A stretch of 64,000 nt of DNA, from positions 124,001 through 188,000 of the forward strand of contig NZ_JAKRFI010000007.1 in the NCBI RefSeq assembly GCF_022348165.1, read 5' to 3'. Source of the DNA: Halomonas sp. McH1-25 (lineage in GTDB: Bacteria > Pseudomonadota > Gammaproteobacteria > Pseudomonadales > Halomonadaceae). How positions within the stretch are numbered: the first letter of the stretch is position 1; each line of letters opens with the position of its first letter. A program made the translations under genes and the position numbers. This document shows, piece by piece, positions 1 to 10,820 of this stretch. The notes under the pieces are model-generated. The model was not told the origin of the DNA. It saw nothing but the letters and a program-made list of their open reading frames with translations, and ran no database searches.

Positions 1-1
1 G

Positions 2-1216
<1,215 letters not shown>

Positions 1217-1350
1217 GTTCGTCTGAGCCCAGACCGTCTGCGGCGCCGGTGTGTCCGGCGTCGCGGCGCTCTTCCTCTACCTACCCCTTTCCCCGCTACT
1301 CGCCTGTTTACCCGCCATATACTCCCCTTGGCGATAATGTCTTCAAGTTT

Positions 1351-1368
1351 TGTAAGAAATTACCTACG
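1351..1368 (+). promoter_or_regulatory. GacA/UvrY-type upstream activating box
   Basis: The sequence reads TGTAAG-N6-CCTACG, matching 10 of 12 defined positions of the GacA box TGTAAG-N6-CTTACA known upstream of rsmX/Y/Z and csrB. It is centred about 107 bases upstream of the start predicted for the small RNA at 1467, within the distance range typical of these boxes. A GacS/GacA pair is not in this window, so its presence elsewhere is assumed. Confidence 0.65.
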
Positions 1369-1431
1369 ACATGCGGTCGCTTTTGTAGACGAAAAATGCC
1401 AGTGCGCTGCGAATTGGCGACTGGTTTTTCA

Positions 1432-1460
1432 TTAACCTGCTGTTTTATAAGTCATAAAAT
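1432..1460 (+). promoter_or_regulatory. candidate sigma70 promoter of the RsmZ-like RNA
   Basis: TTAACC (1432-1437), a 17-base spacer and TAAAAT (1455-1460) would start transcription near 1467. The -35 element matches consensus at only 4 of 6 positions, as expected for an activator-dependent promoter. A second TAAAAT at 1468-1473 would give a start near 1480, so the 5' end is uncertain by about 15 bases. Confidence 0.5.
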
Positions 1461-1466
1461 AAGCAG

Positions 1467-1716
1467 CTAAAATCGATGAGCCTACGTGGCGGATAAGGGG
1501 ACCCCTTTGCGGAAACGCAGGAGGTTGAGACAATGCTCCCGGGATTTGGAGAGTGGGCTCGCCCACGACCGGCAGGATGCTACGGGATACAGCATAAGGC
1601 TCGTTCGGTGCCTCGGGGAGGCGGCTTCCGGACAGGGAATAGAGCCACAGGATTTCGGACAAAAGGAAGTGTCCAAGGACAAGAGGGAAGCAGGCGGCCT
1701 ACGGGCCGCCTTTTTT
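1467..1716 (+). ncRNA. rsmZ: RsmZ/CsrB-like CsrA-titrating small RNA
   Basis: A predicted untranslated RNA of about 250 nt that should bind and sequester CsrA. Within 1491-1688 I count sixteen GGA trinucleotides (first bases 1491, 1499, 1511, 1520, 1542, 1548, 1575, 1585, 1617, 1630, 1636, 1650, 1657, 1665, 1677, 1686). Several fall in hairpins: TGCG/CGCA at 1508-1519, GCCTC/GAGGC at 1610-1622, and GGACA/TGTCC at 1657-1674 with loop AAAGGAAG. GTGGGC/GCCCAC at 1553-1566 is a plain hairpin. A GacA-type box lies upstream and an intrinsic terminator ends it. It sits next to fdxA and mutS; in Pseudomonas aeruginosa rsmZ also lies next to fdxA-mutS. The short open frames across it have no family resemblance and run past the terminator. 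The symbol rests on motif content and position, not on alignment; the 5' end is approximate. Confidence 0.85.
1692..1716 (+). terminator. intrinsic terminator of the RsmZ-like RNA
   Basis: GGCGGCC (1693-1699) pairs with GGCCGCC (1704-1710) around a 4-base loop, with an extra A-T pair outside, followed directly by six T (1711-1716). Confidence 0.9.
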
Positions 1717-1791
1717 ATGCTGACGCTTTATGCGGTACTCGCGGAGCGCTCGCTGAGTGGCGCTCCGGGAAGTGGCTATCGGTGTCCCCGA

Positions 1792-2115
1792 TTAGCGCTC
1801 GAGATACTTTAGCTTGTCCGTCTTGCCGTCCCACTCCTCGGCTTCCGGCAGCGGATCCTTCTTCTCGGTGATATTGGGCCAGACCTCGGAAAGCTCGGCG
1901 TTGATCTCGATGAACTCTTTCTGGCCGTCCGGTAGTTCGTCTTCCGAGAAAATGGCCTCGGCGGGACACTCAGGCTCGCACAGGGCACAATCGATGCATT
2001 CGTCGGGATGGATGACCAGGAAGTTCGGCCCTTCGTAAAAACAGTCGACCGGACAGACCTCGACGCAATCGGTGTACTTGCAGCGAATGCAGTTTTCGGT
2101 GACGACGAACGTCAT
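1792..2115 (-). CDS. fdxA: 7Fe ferredoxin
   Basis: Small soluble electron carrier of 107 residues binding one [3Fe-4S] and one [4Fe-4S] cluster, family of Azotobacter ferredoxin I. Cysteines 9, 12, 17, 21, 25, 40, 43, 46 and 50 are all present. By comparison with ferredoxin I, 9, 17 and 50 would hold the 3Fe cluster and 21, 40, 43 and 46 the 4Fe cluster. The acidic C-terminal extension of about 50 residues is also typical. The ATG is preceded by GGGAGA. It lies downstream of mutS on the same strand with about 190 bases between, so it probably has its own promoter. Its electron partner cannot be told from the context. Confidence 0.95.
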   Translation of the reverse strand: MTFVVTENCIRCKYTDCVEVCPVDCFYEGPNFLVIHPDECIDCALCEPECPAEAIFSEDELPDGQKEFIEINAELSEVWPNITEKKDPLPEAEEWDGKTDKLKYLER

Positions 2116-2188
2116 GGGGTGTCTCCCTCAATCTTGGTGCTCCGGTGCAGCGGGCGCCGGGACCTCATCAGCTAGGTTATAAGTCGTC

Positions 2189-2205
2189 AAGCCTATATAA
2201 GGCTT
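2189..2205. promoter_or_regulatory. 17-bp palindrome upstream of fdxA
   Basis: AAGCCT and AGGCTT are perfect inverted arms around ATATA, lying between mutS and fdxA about 75 bases upstream of the fdxA start. It could be an operator, or a short hairpin at the end of the mutS message. No T-run follows, so I favour a protein-binding site. The binding protein is unknown. Confidence 0.35.
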
Positions 2206-2304
2206 AATTCTAAAATGGAAGCCATTCTAGAGGCCCCGCCTATCCATCGGCAAGCCAGCGCTATGAACGTTTGGGCATGAGGAAATAGCCTACCCCCTAC
2301 ACGC

Positions 2305-4962
2305 CTAGACGTTCTCGCGCCAACGGTAAAGCAGTTCCAGCGCCTGGCGTGGAGTCAGTTCGTCGAGTGCAAGCCCCGTCAGTTCCTCGATGACCGGATG
2401 GGGAGCAGTGGCGAACAGGTCGGGCTGCTGGGGGGCCGGGCCGGTCGATGGCTCGCGAAGGTCCGACTTGCGTTGGCCCTGGTCGACCTCCTGCTGCTCG
2501 AGGCCCGCCAGTTTCTCTCGGGCTCGGGCGATCACCGGCTGCGGTACGCCGGCCAACTGCGCTACCTGCAGGCCGTAGCTCTGGCTGGCCGGCCCGTCCT
2601 CGACCCGGTGCATGAAGACGATGCCGTCGCGATGCTCGGCCGCCGTCAGGTGAACATTGACCACGCCGTCCATCTGTTCGGCCAGGGCAGTCATCTCGAA
2701 GTAGTGCGTGGCGAATAGCGTAAAGGCCTTCACGCGGGCCAGGTGCTCGGCACTGGCCCAGGCCAGCGACAGGCCGTCGAAGGTGCTGGTGCCGCGGCCG
2801 ATTTCGTCCATCAGCACCAGGCTTTGCTGGGTGGCGTTGTGCAGGATGCTGGCCGTCTCGGTCATTTCGACCATGAAGGTCGAGCGGCCCCCGGCCAGGT
2901 CGTCGCTGGAACCGATGCGCGTGAAAATGCGATCCAGCGGGCCGATCTCGGCGCGGTCGGCGGGCACGAAGCTGCCGCAATGGGCGAGCAGCGCAATCAG
3001 CGCGGCCTGGCGCATGTAGGTGGATTTGCCGCCCATGTTGGGGCCGGTGATCACCAGCATGTGGCGGCTCGGGTCGAGCTTAAGGTCGTTGGGCACGAAC
3101 GGCCGGTCGCTGACGTGTTCGACGACCGGGTGGCGCCCGCCCTCGATGCAAAGTCCCGGCGTGTCGAGCAGTTGCGGGCGTACGAAGTCCAGCGCCTGGG
3201 CGCGCTCGGCGAAGGCCGCCAGCACGTCGAGGGCGGCCAGCGAACGTCCGGTGGCCTGCAGGGCACCGAGTTCGGCGTTGAGTGTGTCGATCAGGCTCTC
3301 GTAGAGCAGCTTTTCCCGGGCCAGGGCACGCGACTTGGCCGACAGCGCCTTGTCCTCGAACTCCTTGAGCTCGGGGATGATGAAACGCTCGGCATTCTTC
3401 AGCGTCTGACGACGGATATAGTCGGCCGGCACCTCGCGGGCCTGGGCACGAGGAATCTCGATGTAGTAACCGTGCACCCGGTTGTAGCCGACCTTGAGCC
3501 CGGACAGCCCGGTACGCTCGCGCTCGCGGGTCTCCAGCTTGACCAGATAATCGCCGGCGTGCTCGGCCAGGCCGCGGTATTCGTCGAGCTCGTCGTCGAA
3601 GCCCTCGGCGATCACGCCGCCGTCGCGGATCACCACGGGGGGGTTGTCGACCAGTGCACGGGTCAGCGTCTCGGCCAGCTCGGGGTAGGGGCGTACATGG
3701 CGACGCAACTCGTCCAGGGCGGTGCCTTCGTCGAGTTCATCCAGTTCGCGTTGCAGCTCCGGCAGCGCGTTGAGGGCATCGCGCAGGCGTGCCAGATCGC
3801 GCGGCCGTGCACTGCGCAGGGCGACCCGCGCCAGGATGCGCTCCACGTCGCCGATCTGCTTGAGCATGTCACGCAGCGCAATGAAACCTTCCTGAGCCAG
3901 CAATAGCTGCACGGCGGCCTGGCGGGCGGCGACCTGCTCGCGGTTGCGCAGCGGCCGGTTGAGCCAGCGCTTGAGCAGGCGCGAGCCCATCGCCGTGGCT
4001 GTCGTGTCGAGCACGCTGGCCAGGGTGTTGTCGCCGCTACCGCCGAGGTTGGTGTCGATTTCCAGATTGCGGCGGCTGGCGGCATCGATGACCACCGCGT
4101 CGTCGCGACTTTCCACTCCCAGGGCGGTGACATGCGGCAGACGCGAGCGCTGGGTGTCGCGGGCGTAGTCGATCAGTACGCCCGCCGCAGTGATCGCGCA
4201 TGCCAGATGGGCACAGCCAAAGCCGCGCAGATCGGCGACGCCGAACTGGTCGCAGAGCAGGCGATTCGAGGTCTCCAGATCGAACAGCCATTCGCTCTGA
4301 CGCTTGAGTCCGGCACGGTCGGACAGCGCCGGTGCCAGCTCAAGCCCTTCGGCGATCAGCAGCTCCGCCGGCGCCAGGCGGTGGACCTCGGCGAGCATGT
4401 CCGCCTCGCCGTCGACCTCCAGCACACTGAAGCGGCCACTGGACAGTTCCAGCCAGGCCAGGCCCCAGCGCTCGCCCTGGCAGTGCAGGGCGAGCAACAG
4501 ATTGTCGCGCTTCGCATCGAGCAGTGCCTCGTCATGCAGCGTGCCGGGCGTGACGATGCGCACCACCTTGCGCTCCACCGGTCCCTTGCTGGTTGCCGGG
4601 TCGCCGATCTGCTCGCAGATCGCCACCGATTCGCCGGCACGCACCAGTCGCGCCAGGTAACCCTCGGCACTGTGATAGGGCACGCCGGCCATGGGGATCG
4701 GCTTGCCGCCCGACTGGCCGCGCTGGGTCAGGGTGATGTCGAGCAACTGTGCGGCACGACGGGCGTCGTCGTAGAACAGCTCGTAGAAGTCGCCCATGCG
4801 GTAGAAGAGCAGCACCTCGGGATGCTCGCGCTTGATCTTCAGATACTGCGCCATCATCGGCGTGTGCTGGGGGCTTTTCGTCTCGACCGCGTCTTGCATG
4901 AGATTTCGCATTTCCCGTATGACAGTGGGCTGGGTCGCCCTGGGGCGTTGCTGGCTGGACAT
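2305..4962 (-). CDS. mutS: DNA mismatch repair protein MutS
   Basis: Recognises mispaired bases and starts MutL-dependent mismatch repair; a cytosolic ATPase dimer. Up to 885 residues, slightly longer than most relatives (about 855). The N-terminal mismatch-binding motif [11 protein letters not shown] is near residues 53-63, the Walker A segment GPNMGGKST near 640, then the signature [12 protein letters not shown] and the THYFE segment, with a C-terminal dimerisation tail. Two starts compete: ATG at 4962 has no clear ribosome site, while ATG at 4899 (MQDAVETK) has GGGAA about 10 bases upstream and would give 864 residues, closer to the family. The gene is divergent from the AsmA-family gene. 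Identity is certain, the start is not. Confidence 0.97.
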   Translation of the reverse strand: MSSQQRPRATQPTVIREMRNLMQDAVETKSPQHTPMMAQYLKIKREHPEVLLFYRMGDFYELFYDDARRAAQLLDITLTQRGQSGGKPIPMAGVPYHSAEGYLARLVRAGESVAICEQIGDPATSKGPVERKVVRIVTPGTLHDEALLDAKRDNLLLALHCQGERWGLAWLELSSGRFSVLEVDGEADMLAEVHRLAPAELLIAEGLELAPALSDRAGLKRQSEWLFDLETSNRLLCDQFGVADLRGFGCAHLACAITAAGVLIDYARDTQRSRLPHVTALGVESRDDAVVIDAASRRNLEIDTNLGGSGDNTLASVLDTTATAMGSRLLKRWLNRPLRNREQVAARQAAVQLLLAQEGFIALRDMLKQIGDVERILARVALRSARPRDLARLRDALNALPELQRELDELDEGTALDELRRHVRPYPELAETLTRALVDNPPVVIRDGGVIAEGFDDELDEYRGLAEHAGDYLVKLETRERERTGLSGLKVGYNRVHGYYIEIPRAQAREVPADYIRRQTLKNAERFIIPELKEFEDKALSAKSRALAREKLLYESLIDTLNAELGALQATGRSLAALDVLAAFAERAQALDFVRPQLLDTPGLCIEGGRHPVVEHVSDRPFVPNDLKLDPSRHMLVITGPNMGGKSTYMRQAALIALLAHCGSFVPADRAEIGPLDRIFTRIGSSDDLAGGRSTFMVEMTETASILHNATQQSLVLMDEIGRGTSTFDGLSLAWASAEHLARVKAFTLFATHYFEMTALAEQMDGVVNVHLTAAEHRDGIVFMHRVEDGPASQSYGLQVAQLAGVPQPVIARAREKLAGLEQQEVDQGQRKSDLREPSTGPAPQQPDLFATAPHPVIEELTGLALDELTPRQALELLYRWRENV

Positions 4963-5106
4963 TCTATCGCAGTCCGGTCAGGGGCCGACAGGCCGACATG
5001 CACCTGTCCGTCATGGTTATGTCGTCTACGCTCGTAGGGACGCCCTCCGTGATCAGGACGACAGAGGGAGCGACTGACTCGCAGGTAACCGACCCAGGGA
5101 GTGGAC

Positions 5107-8100
5107 GTGGCTAAGGCAGCTCGACGTATTCTCGTGACGCTGGCCTGCATCGTGGTGTTGTTGGTGGCCGGCATGTTTCTGCTCGAATCGCAGTGGGCCC
5201 GCGCATGGCTGGAAGATCAAGTCAGCCAGCGTTTGAATGGGCGCAACGTCGAGATCGGCAGCCTGAATATCGACTGGGGCTGGCCGCTGACGGCGCATCT
5301 CGAGGAGATTACCATTGCCAACCCCGATTGGGCACCGCACGACCGGATGGTGGATATCGAGGCGCTGGAGGTTGCGGTGAATCCCGGGGCGTTACTGACG
5401 GGGCAGATCGAGCTGCAACGGCTCGGACTGAGCCAGCCGGTGATTCATCTGGCCAGGCGCGAGGATGGCACCTCGAACTGGGGGGCGTTGACCGACAATC
5501 AGGATCAGCAAAGCGGTGGCGGGCTGGGTATCAGTCCCGACATCGTCAGGGTTGACGATGGGCACCTGACCTACCGGGATCCCAACCTGGAGGCGGATCT
5601 GAGCGTGGATTTCCATACCCGTAGCGGCGATGGCGGTTCACGCGAGCTGATGATCGAGGCGCAGGGGCGCTTTCAGGGGCTGCCGCTCGAACTCAGTGGC
5701 CATGGCGGTTCGCCGTCCGAGGCCTTGGCTGGCAGCGGTGACAACGCTTACCCGGTCACGTTGCAGGGGCATCTCGGCCAGTTGCAGGCGAGCTTCGACG
5801 GCCGTCTTCGCGATGTTTCCCAGCCGGCCAGTCTGGAGGGGCAGCTGGCTATGTCCGCCCCTCAGACGGCAAACCTGGCCGCCATGCTCGGTCGCCCCCA
5901 ACTGGAACTACCCTCGCTCGACGTGCAGGGCCGGATCAGTCATCAGGATCGGCAGTGGTCGTTCAAGGACGCCACGGCCCGCCTGGGCGAGACTCAAGTG
6001 CAAGGCTCGGTCAGCGTCTCCCTGGCGGGAGAACGGCCCGAGATCGACGCCCAGCTTCAAGCCGACCGGCTCGATCTGTCTCACTGGGGCTTGCTCGGTG
6101 CCGATGGGCAAGCACCGGCGGACCAGGAAAGTACCTCATCCGATCGATCGGTCCCATGGGACCAGCAACTGGCGCAAAAACTCGCCCCGTTGCAGAACTA
6201 CGATGCGCAGTTCGATCTGGCGGTCGGCCGCCTCGCCTACGCCGACACCGCACTGCACGACGTGACGCTGAAGGGCTCTCTGGAGCAGGGAACGCTGACC
6301 GTTCAGCGACTGCATGCCGCACAGGATCAAGCCCAGGACCAGGGGCAGTTCACGGCCCAGGGCCAGGTCGACATTCGCGACGACACGTTGAGCGCCGATC
6401 TCGAGGCGCAGCTTTCACAGCTCGACATGGACGCAGCCCTGGCTCCGCTGGGCTATGACGGACTGGGCACTTGGGATGGGCAGCTCGACCTGCAGTTGCC
6501 GGCCAATGCCGCAGAGCCGGGCAATCGGCCTCAGATCAGCGCGCAGCTCGATATCGGCCATCTCAACCTGACGCAACTGGGCGTCCTGCCGCAGGACGAC
6601 CAGTCGGCGGCGTCAGGCGATTCGCAGGAAGAGATGGCCTGGGACCGCCAGTTGGCAGAGCAGCTTGCTCCGCTGCGGCGTGTCGATGCGCAGGTCGATC
6701 TCACGGTCGACCGGCTGAGTTATGGCGACTCCCAACTCAATGATATCGCGCTGCAGGGTAGCCTCGATGCAGGCACGGTAGACATAGAACGCCTGCATGC
6801 GACCCAGGATCAGGGCGAGCTGACGGCACAGGGCCAGGTCGATATTCGCGAAAAGACACTGACCGCCGACCTCGAGGCTCAGCTGTCCCAGGTCGACATG
6901 GACCAGGCGCTGGCCCCGCTGGGCTACGGCGGTCTGGGAACGTGGAATGGGAAACTTGGCCTGCAGTTGCCACCCAACGCCGCAGAGCGGGGCAATCGCC
7001 CGACGATCGATGCGCAGCTCGACATCGATCATCTGGACCTGGCGCAGCTGGGCGTGACGCAGGGGGCCGATGAAGAAACAGCCGAGGATGGTGAGACGCC
7101 GGGAGACAGTGCCGCCTGGGACCGCGATCTGGCGGAAGGGCTCGAGCCGCTGCGGCGTTTCAATGCACAGGCCGACTTATCGATAGGTCGGTTGAGCTAT
7201 GGCAATACCCAGCTGCGCAACGTGGCGTTGCAGGGCAGTCTCGAGGCGGGCCGGCTGGATGTACAGAACCTGCATCTGGACCAGGACCGGGGGGCGCTGA
7301 CGGCCCAGGGCGTACTGAATATCCAGGCGCAGACGCTGAGCGGCGACATCGATGCGCAGCTGTCCCGGTTCGACCTGGGCGAGGCGCTGGCGCCGTTGGG
7401 CAGCGGCGACCTGGGCATGTTGGACGGTCGCCTGCATGTGCGACTCGAGGACGGCGAATTGGTGGCGGACGATACCACGCTCGACTATCGCCTGCCCTCG
7501 CAGGACCTGTTTCTGCACATCAACGCCGATACCATCGAGCTGGCGGGGGCTTCGGTGCCTGGGGTACGTCTGCAGGGCTACGGACGGCACAACGGCGAAT
7601 CCTTCGAATACGACCTGCAGGTCGGGCCCTTGCTCAACCTGCGCGACCCCGACAAGCCCTATCCCGTCCAGGGACAAATTACCTCCGATCGATCCAGGTT
7701 GATCGTGGACGGCACGATCGAGAAACCGCTGGAACTTGGCCGCATCCAGACCGCGTTCGAACTGTCGGGGCCCAACCCGGCCCGTCTGAACGCACTGACC
7801 GAGCTGAACCTGCCCGCCTTGCCGCCCTATGAACTGCAAGGCGAACTGAGAGTCAGGGACGATCTGGTTCGCATGCTGAACCTCGACGGTACGTTCGGCG
7901 ACAGTGATGTCAGTGGTGACGTTCGCCTGCGCCTGGGTGAACGCAACATGCTGTGGGCGACGCTTCACTCACAGCAGCTGGACCTCGACGATCTGGCGCC
8001 GCTCACCGGCAGTCCGCCTGAAACGGGCAGCGGAGAAGCGGCGTCACCCGCCCAGCAGGCACGGGCCCTCCAGGAAGAAGAGCGTCAAGGGCTGTTCCCC

Positions 8101-8985
8101 GATCGCGAATGGAATCTTCAGGGGCTGCGCAATATGGACGCCGAGGTGCGTTACAGTGCGGACAATGTCGATTCCGAATACGTCCCGCTGTCGAACGTGT
8201 CGCTGGACCTGAGCCTGGAAAATGGCGTGCTGACACTCGAGCCGCTGCGCATGGGGCTTGGGGGCGGCACCGTCCTCGCCCAGCTACGGCTGGATGCCCA
8301 TGGTCAAGTGCTGGATGGCAGTCTCGACCTGTCGGCCCGTCAGGTCAATCTCAAGCCCATCTTGCGCCGTGCCGGCGCGCCGGAAATCGCCGAAGACTCC
8401 GCAGGCACGCTGGGAGGCCAGGGGCAGGTGCGTTTTGCCGGTGACTCAATGGACGAGCTCATGGCGAGCCTCGATGGCCGGCTGGAAATGGCGATGTCCG
8501 GAGGACGCCTGGACATGCTGCTGATGGAAGGTGTGGGGCTCGATGTGGGCGAAGGGTTGATCGCTGCCTTGGCCGATGCCGACAAGGTGCCCATGCAGTG
8601 TGCCTATACTCGGCTGGCTGCCGACAGCGGCATTGCCGCGGTCGAGCAGTTCTTCATCAGTACCGTCGATTCGAACATCACCGGCGGGGGGGAAATCGAT
8701 CTGGATCGTGAACGCCTGGAGCTGGTCTTCGAGGCGCATCCCAAGGATCCCAGCCTGCTGGCCTCCGACTCACCGATCAGGGTCCAGGGGCCCATCACTT
8801 CGCCGCAGATCGGCGTGGTGTCCCGTGAGCTGATCGCACGAGGCGTACTCTCAGTGCTGGGTGCCGTGGTAGCGCCGCCGCTGGCGGTTCTGCCCTGGGT
8901 GGAGCCGGGGCTGGGCGAAGGTGTTGGTCCTGGCTGCCGGCAGGTGCTCGACGAATCGCGGGCGCAGGCTGCATCGGAGAACTGA
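5107..8985 (+). CDS. AsmA-family protein with internal repeats
   Basis: Large inner-membrane-anchored periplasmic protein of about 1292 residues in the AsmA/TamB/YhdP superfamily, members of which are thought to bridge the envelope for phospholipid transport or affect outer-membrane assembly. One N-terminal membrane segment (about residues 8-27), then the AsmA N-terminal domain, and a conserved AsmA C-terminal region from about 1075. The middle holds three tandem copies of a roughly 160-residue unit, starting near bases 6172, 6655 and 7135 and sharing LAPLRR, ALQGSL, LTAQGQVDI and APLGYGGLGTW. The third copy is shorter and more diverged. GTG at 5107 is chosen because GGGAG lies 5-6 bases upstream; GTG at 5101 has no spacing for it. 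I cannot say which AsmA paralogue this is. Confidence 0.9.
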   Translation: MAKAARRILVTLACIVVLLVAGMFLLESQWARAWLEDQVSQRLNGRNVEIGSLNIDWGWPLTAHLEEITIANPDWAPHDRMVDIEALEVAVNPGALLTGQIELQRLGLSQPVIHLARREDGTSNWGALTDNQDQQSGGGLGISPDIVRVDDGHLTYRDPNLEADLSVDFHTRSGDGGSRELMIEAQGRFQGLPLELSGHGGSPSEALAGSGDNAYPVTLQGHLGQLQASFDGRLRDVSQPASLEGQLAMSAPQTANLAAMLGRPQLELPSLDVQGRISHQDRQWSFKDATARLGETQVQGSVSVSLAGERPEIDAQLQADRLDLSHWGLLGADGQAPADQESTSSDRSVPWDQQLAQKLAPLQNYDAQFDLAVGRLAYADTALHDVTLKGSLEQGTLTVQRLHAAQDQAQDQGQFTAQGQVDIRDDTLSADLEAQLSQLDMDAALAPLGYDGLGTWDGQLDLQLPANAAEPGNRPQISAQLDIGHLNLTQLGVLPQDDQSAASGDSQEEMAWDRQLAEQLAPLRRVDAQVDLTVDRLSYGDSQLNDIALQGSLDAGTVDIERLHATQDQGELTAQGQVDIREKTLTADLEAQLSQVDMDQALAPLGYGGLGTWNGKLGLQLPPNAAERGNRPTIDAQLDIDHLDLAQLGVTQGADEETAEDGETPGDSAAWDRDLAEGLEPLRRFNAQADLSIGRLSYGNTQLRNVALQGSLEAGRLDVQNLHLDQDRGALTAQGVLNIQAQTLSGDIDAQLSRFDLGEALAPLGSGDLGMLDGRLHVRLEDGELVADDTTLDYRLPSQDLFLHINADTIELAGASVPGVRLQGYGRHNGESFEYDLQVGPLLNLRDPDKPYPVQGQITSDRSRLIVDGTIEKPLELGRIQTAFELSGPNPARLNALTELNLPALPPYELQGELRVRDDLVRMLNLDGTFGDSDVSGDVRLRLGERNMLWATLHSQQLDLDDLAPLTGSPPETGSGEAASPAQQARALQEEERQGLFPDREWNLQGLRNMDAEVRYSADNVDSEYVPLSNVSLDLSLENGVLTLEPLRMGLGGGTVLAQLRLDAHGQVLDGSLDLSARQVNLKPILRRAGAPEIAEDSAGTLGGQGQVRFAGDSMDELMASLDGRLEMAMSGGRLDMLLMEGVGLDVGEGLIAALADADKVPMQCAYTRLAADSGIAAVEQFFISTVDSNITGGGEIDLDRERLELVFEAHPKDPSLLASDSPIRVQGPITSPQIGVVSRELIARGVLSVLGAVVAPPLAVLPWVEPGLGEGVGPGCRQVLDESRAQAASEN

Positions 8986-9060
8986 AGGCGCGGGGGTTTC
9001 TTCCAAGGGCCATGGCTTCTGTTAAGCTGCGGGGATAGATGTTTCTGGTGAGGAGCCTAC

Positions 9061-9570
9061 GTGACCCCAAACGACGCTTCCCCTGACGCCGAACTGCAAG
9101 TCCTTAGCGAGCGTCTGCAGCACGCCTGCCTGGCGCGGCGTCGGTCGGTGACCACCGCCGAATCGTGTACCGGCGGGGGGGTCGCCTGCGCGATCACCGA
9201 CATCGCGGGCAGCTCCGAGTACTTCGAGACCGGCTACGTAACCTACTCCAATGCCGCCAAGATCCGGCTGCTGAACGTGCCGCAGGCGACCCTTGATGCC
9301 TACGGCGCCGTTAGCCGCGAGACGGTGATGGCGATGGTTGCCGGGGCCTGTCGCGAGAGCGGCGCCGATGTCGGCGTGGCGATCAGCGGTGTGGCCGGGC
9401 CCGGTGGTGGCAGTGCGCAAAAGCCGGTGGGAACGGTGTGGTTTGCCTGGGGAAACGTGCAGACGCAGCAGGCCGAATGCCAGCGTTTCGATGGCGATCG
9501 CCGGGCTGTTCGCGAACAGGCGGTACGCGTTGCCCTCCAAGGATTGATCCGCTGGCTGGAGGAGGCGTGA
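9061..9570 (+). CDS. pncC: nicotinamide-nucleotide amidohydrolase
   Basis: A 169-residue stand-alone CinA C-terminal domain. PncC deamidates nicotinamide mononucleotide to nicotinate mononucleotide, recycling the NMN left by NAD-dependent DNA ligase; ligA is in this window at 34.8 kb. Family motifs TAESCTGG (near residue 31) and SGVAGPGGG followed by KPVGTVW are intact. The N-terminal MoaB-like half of full CinA is absent, as in E. coli PncC. The start is GTG with GAGGAG about 6 bases upstream. It lies directly before recA, a common arrangement in proteobacteria. Confidence 0.93.
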   Translation: MTPNDASPDAELQVLSERLQHACLARRRSVTTAESCTGGGVACAITDIAGSSEYFETGYVTYSNAAKIRLLNVPQATLDAYGAVSRETVMAMVAGACRESGADVGVAISGVAGPGGGSAQKPVGTVWFAWGNVQTQQAECQRFDGDRRAVREQAVRVALQGLIRWLEEA

Positions 9571-9638
9571 GCGGTTCGGAATGGGGCATATTTATCCTTG
9601 CCGAGGAGTAGGCGAATGGCGAATTTTTCGTCATAATA

Positions 9639-9654
9639 CTGTCTAGCCATACAG
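9639..9654. promoter_or_regulatory. LexA (SOS) box of recA
   Basis: CTGT-N8-ACAG matches the gammaproteobacterial LexA operator perfectly and even extends to ACTGT...ACAGT. It lies 85-100 bases before the recA ATG, directly downstream of a CATAAT -10-like element at 9632-9637, so bound LexA would block the promoter. Confidence 0.93.
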
Positions 9655-9738
9655 TGATTGGCAATGCCAGTCGACGCTGGCGATGCGAGCCCAGAACCGG
9701 GTATCGCGCCAACCTACACGTGCTATCAGGAGACATTC

Positions 9739-10812
9739 ATGGCACAGGACGATAACCGTTCCAAAGCGCTCAACGCGGCGCTCTCGCAGATCGAGCGTCA
9801 GTTTGGCAAGGGTACCGTGATGCGCCTGGGCGACACGCCTCGTGTGACGATGCCGTCGATTTCCACCGGCTCTCTGGGTCTGGATATCGCTCTGGGCATC
9901 GGCGGTCTACCGCTGGGTCGTGTCGTCGAGATCTTCGGGCCGGAGTCCTCGGGCAAGACCACGCTGACCCTGTCGGTCATCGCCCAGGCCCAGAAGCAGG
10001 GCAAGACCTGCGCCTTCATCGATGCCGAGCATGCGCTCGATCCGAGCTACGCCGAGAAGCTGGGCGTCAACCTCGACGACCTGTTGGTCTCGCAGCCGGA
10101 CACCGGCGAACAGGCGCTGGAAATCTGCGACATGCTGGTGCGCTCCGGCGGGGTCGACGTGATCATCATCGACTCGGTGGCCGCCCTGACGCCGCGTGCC
10201 GAGATCGAAGGCGAAATGGGCGACTCTCACGTCGGCCTGCAGGCCCGCCTGATGTCCCAGGCCTTGCGCAAGATCACCGGTAATATCAAGAACGCCAACT
10301 GCATGGTGGTGTTCATCAACCAGATCCGCATGAAGATCGGTGTGATGTTCGGTAGTCCCGAAACCACCACCGGCGGTAACGCACTCAAGTTCTACTCCAG
10401 TGTGCGCCTCGATATCCGCCGTACCGGTTCGGTCAAGCAGGGCGACGAGGTGACCGGCAACGAGACCCGCGTCAAGGTCGTCAAGAACAAGGTGTCGCCG
10501 CCGTTTCGCCAGGCCGAGTTCCAGATCCTCTACGGCAAGGGCATCTACCATGCCGGCGAGGTGGTCGACCTGGGCGTACAGTGCAAGCTGGTCGATAAGG
10601 CGGGCGCCTGGTACAGCTATCAGGGCAACAAGATCGGTCAGGGCAAGGCCAACGCGGCCCAGTTCCTCGAGGACAATCCGGCGATCATGGAAGAGATCGA
10701 GAGCCAGATCCGCGCCCAGTTGCTGACCACGGTCGAGCCCAAGGCCAAGGATGCCCAGCCGGAACAGGAAGCGGCGGCCATCGACGACGATAACGACGAT
10801 ACGCTGCTGTAA
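9739..10812 (+). CDS. recA: recombinase RecA
   Basis: DNA strand-exchange ATPase for homologous recombination and co-protease for LexA self-cleavage. 357 residues, the usual size. Walker [10 protein letters not shown] is at residues 67-75, followed by the Walker B region [10 protein letters not shown], the LMSQALRK segment of loop 1 and the loop 2 region [13 protein letters not shown]. The C-terminus ends in an acidic tail ([11 protein letters not shown]) as in E. coli. An in-frame ATG at 9658 lies upstream, but ATG at 9739 is chosen because AGGAGA precedes it and [11 protein letters not shown] matches known N-termini; the upstream stretch holds the promoter and leader. recX follows after 8 bases. 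Confidence 0.98.
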   Translation: MAQDDNRSKALNAALSQIERQFGKGTVMRLGDTPRVTMPSISTGSLGLDIALGIGGLPLGRVVEIFGPESSGKTTLTLSVIAQAQKQGKTCAFIDAEHALDPSYAEKLGVNLDDLLVSQPDTGEQALEICDMLVRSGGVDVIIIDSVAALTPRAEIEGEMGDSHVGLQARLMSQALRKITGNIKNANCMVVFINQIRMKIGVMFGSPETTTGGNALKFYSSVRLDIRRTGSVKQGDEVTGNETRVKVVKNKVSPPFRQAEFQILYGKGIYHAGEVVDLGVQCKLVDKAGAWYSYQGNKIGQGKANAAQFLEDNPAIMEEIESQIRAQLLTTVEPKAKDAQPEQEAAAIDDDNDDTLL

Positions 10813-10820
10813 CCTCCGTC

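Noticed and set aside
1486..1871. Two open frames on the plus strand (1486-1812 and 1533-1871) across the RsmZ-like RNA
   Set aside because: They have no family resemblance, run through the RNA's terminator and into the end of fdxA; the GGA-rich RNA explains the sequence better.
2743..5037. Long plus-strand open frames opposite mutS
   Set aside because: Shadows of mutS, which is complete and unambiguous on the minus strand.
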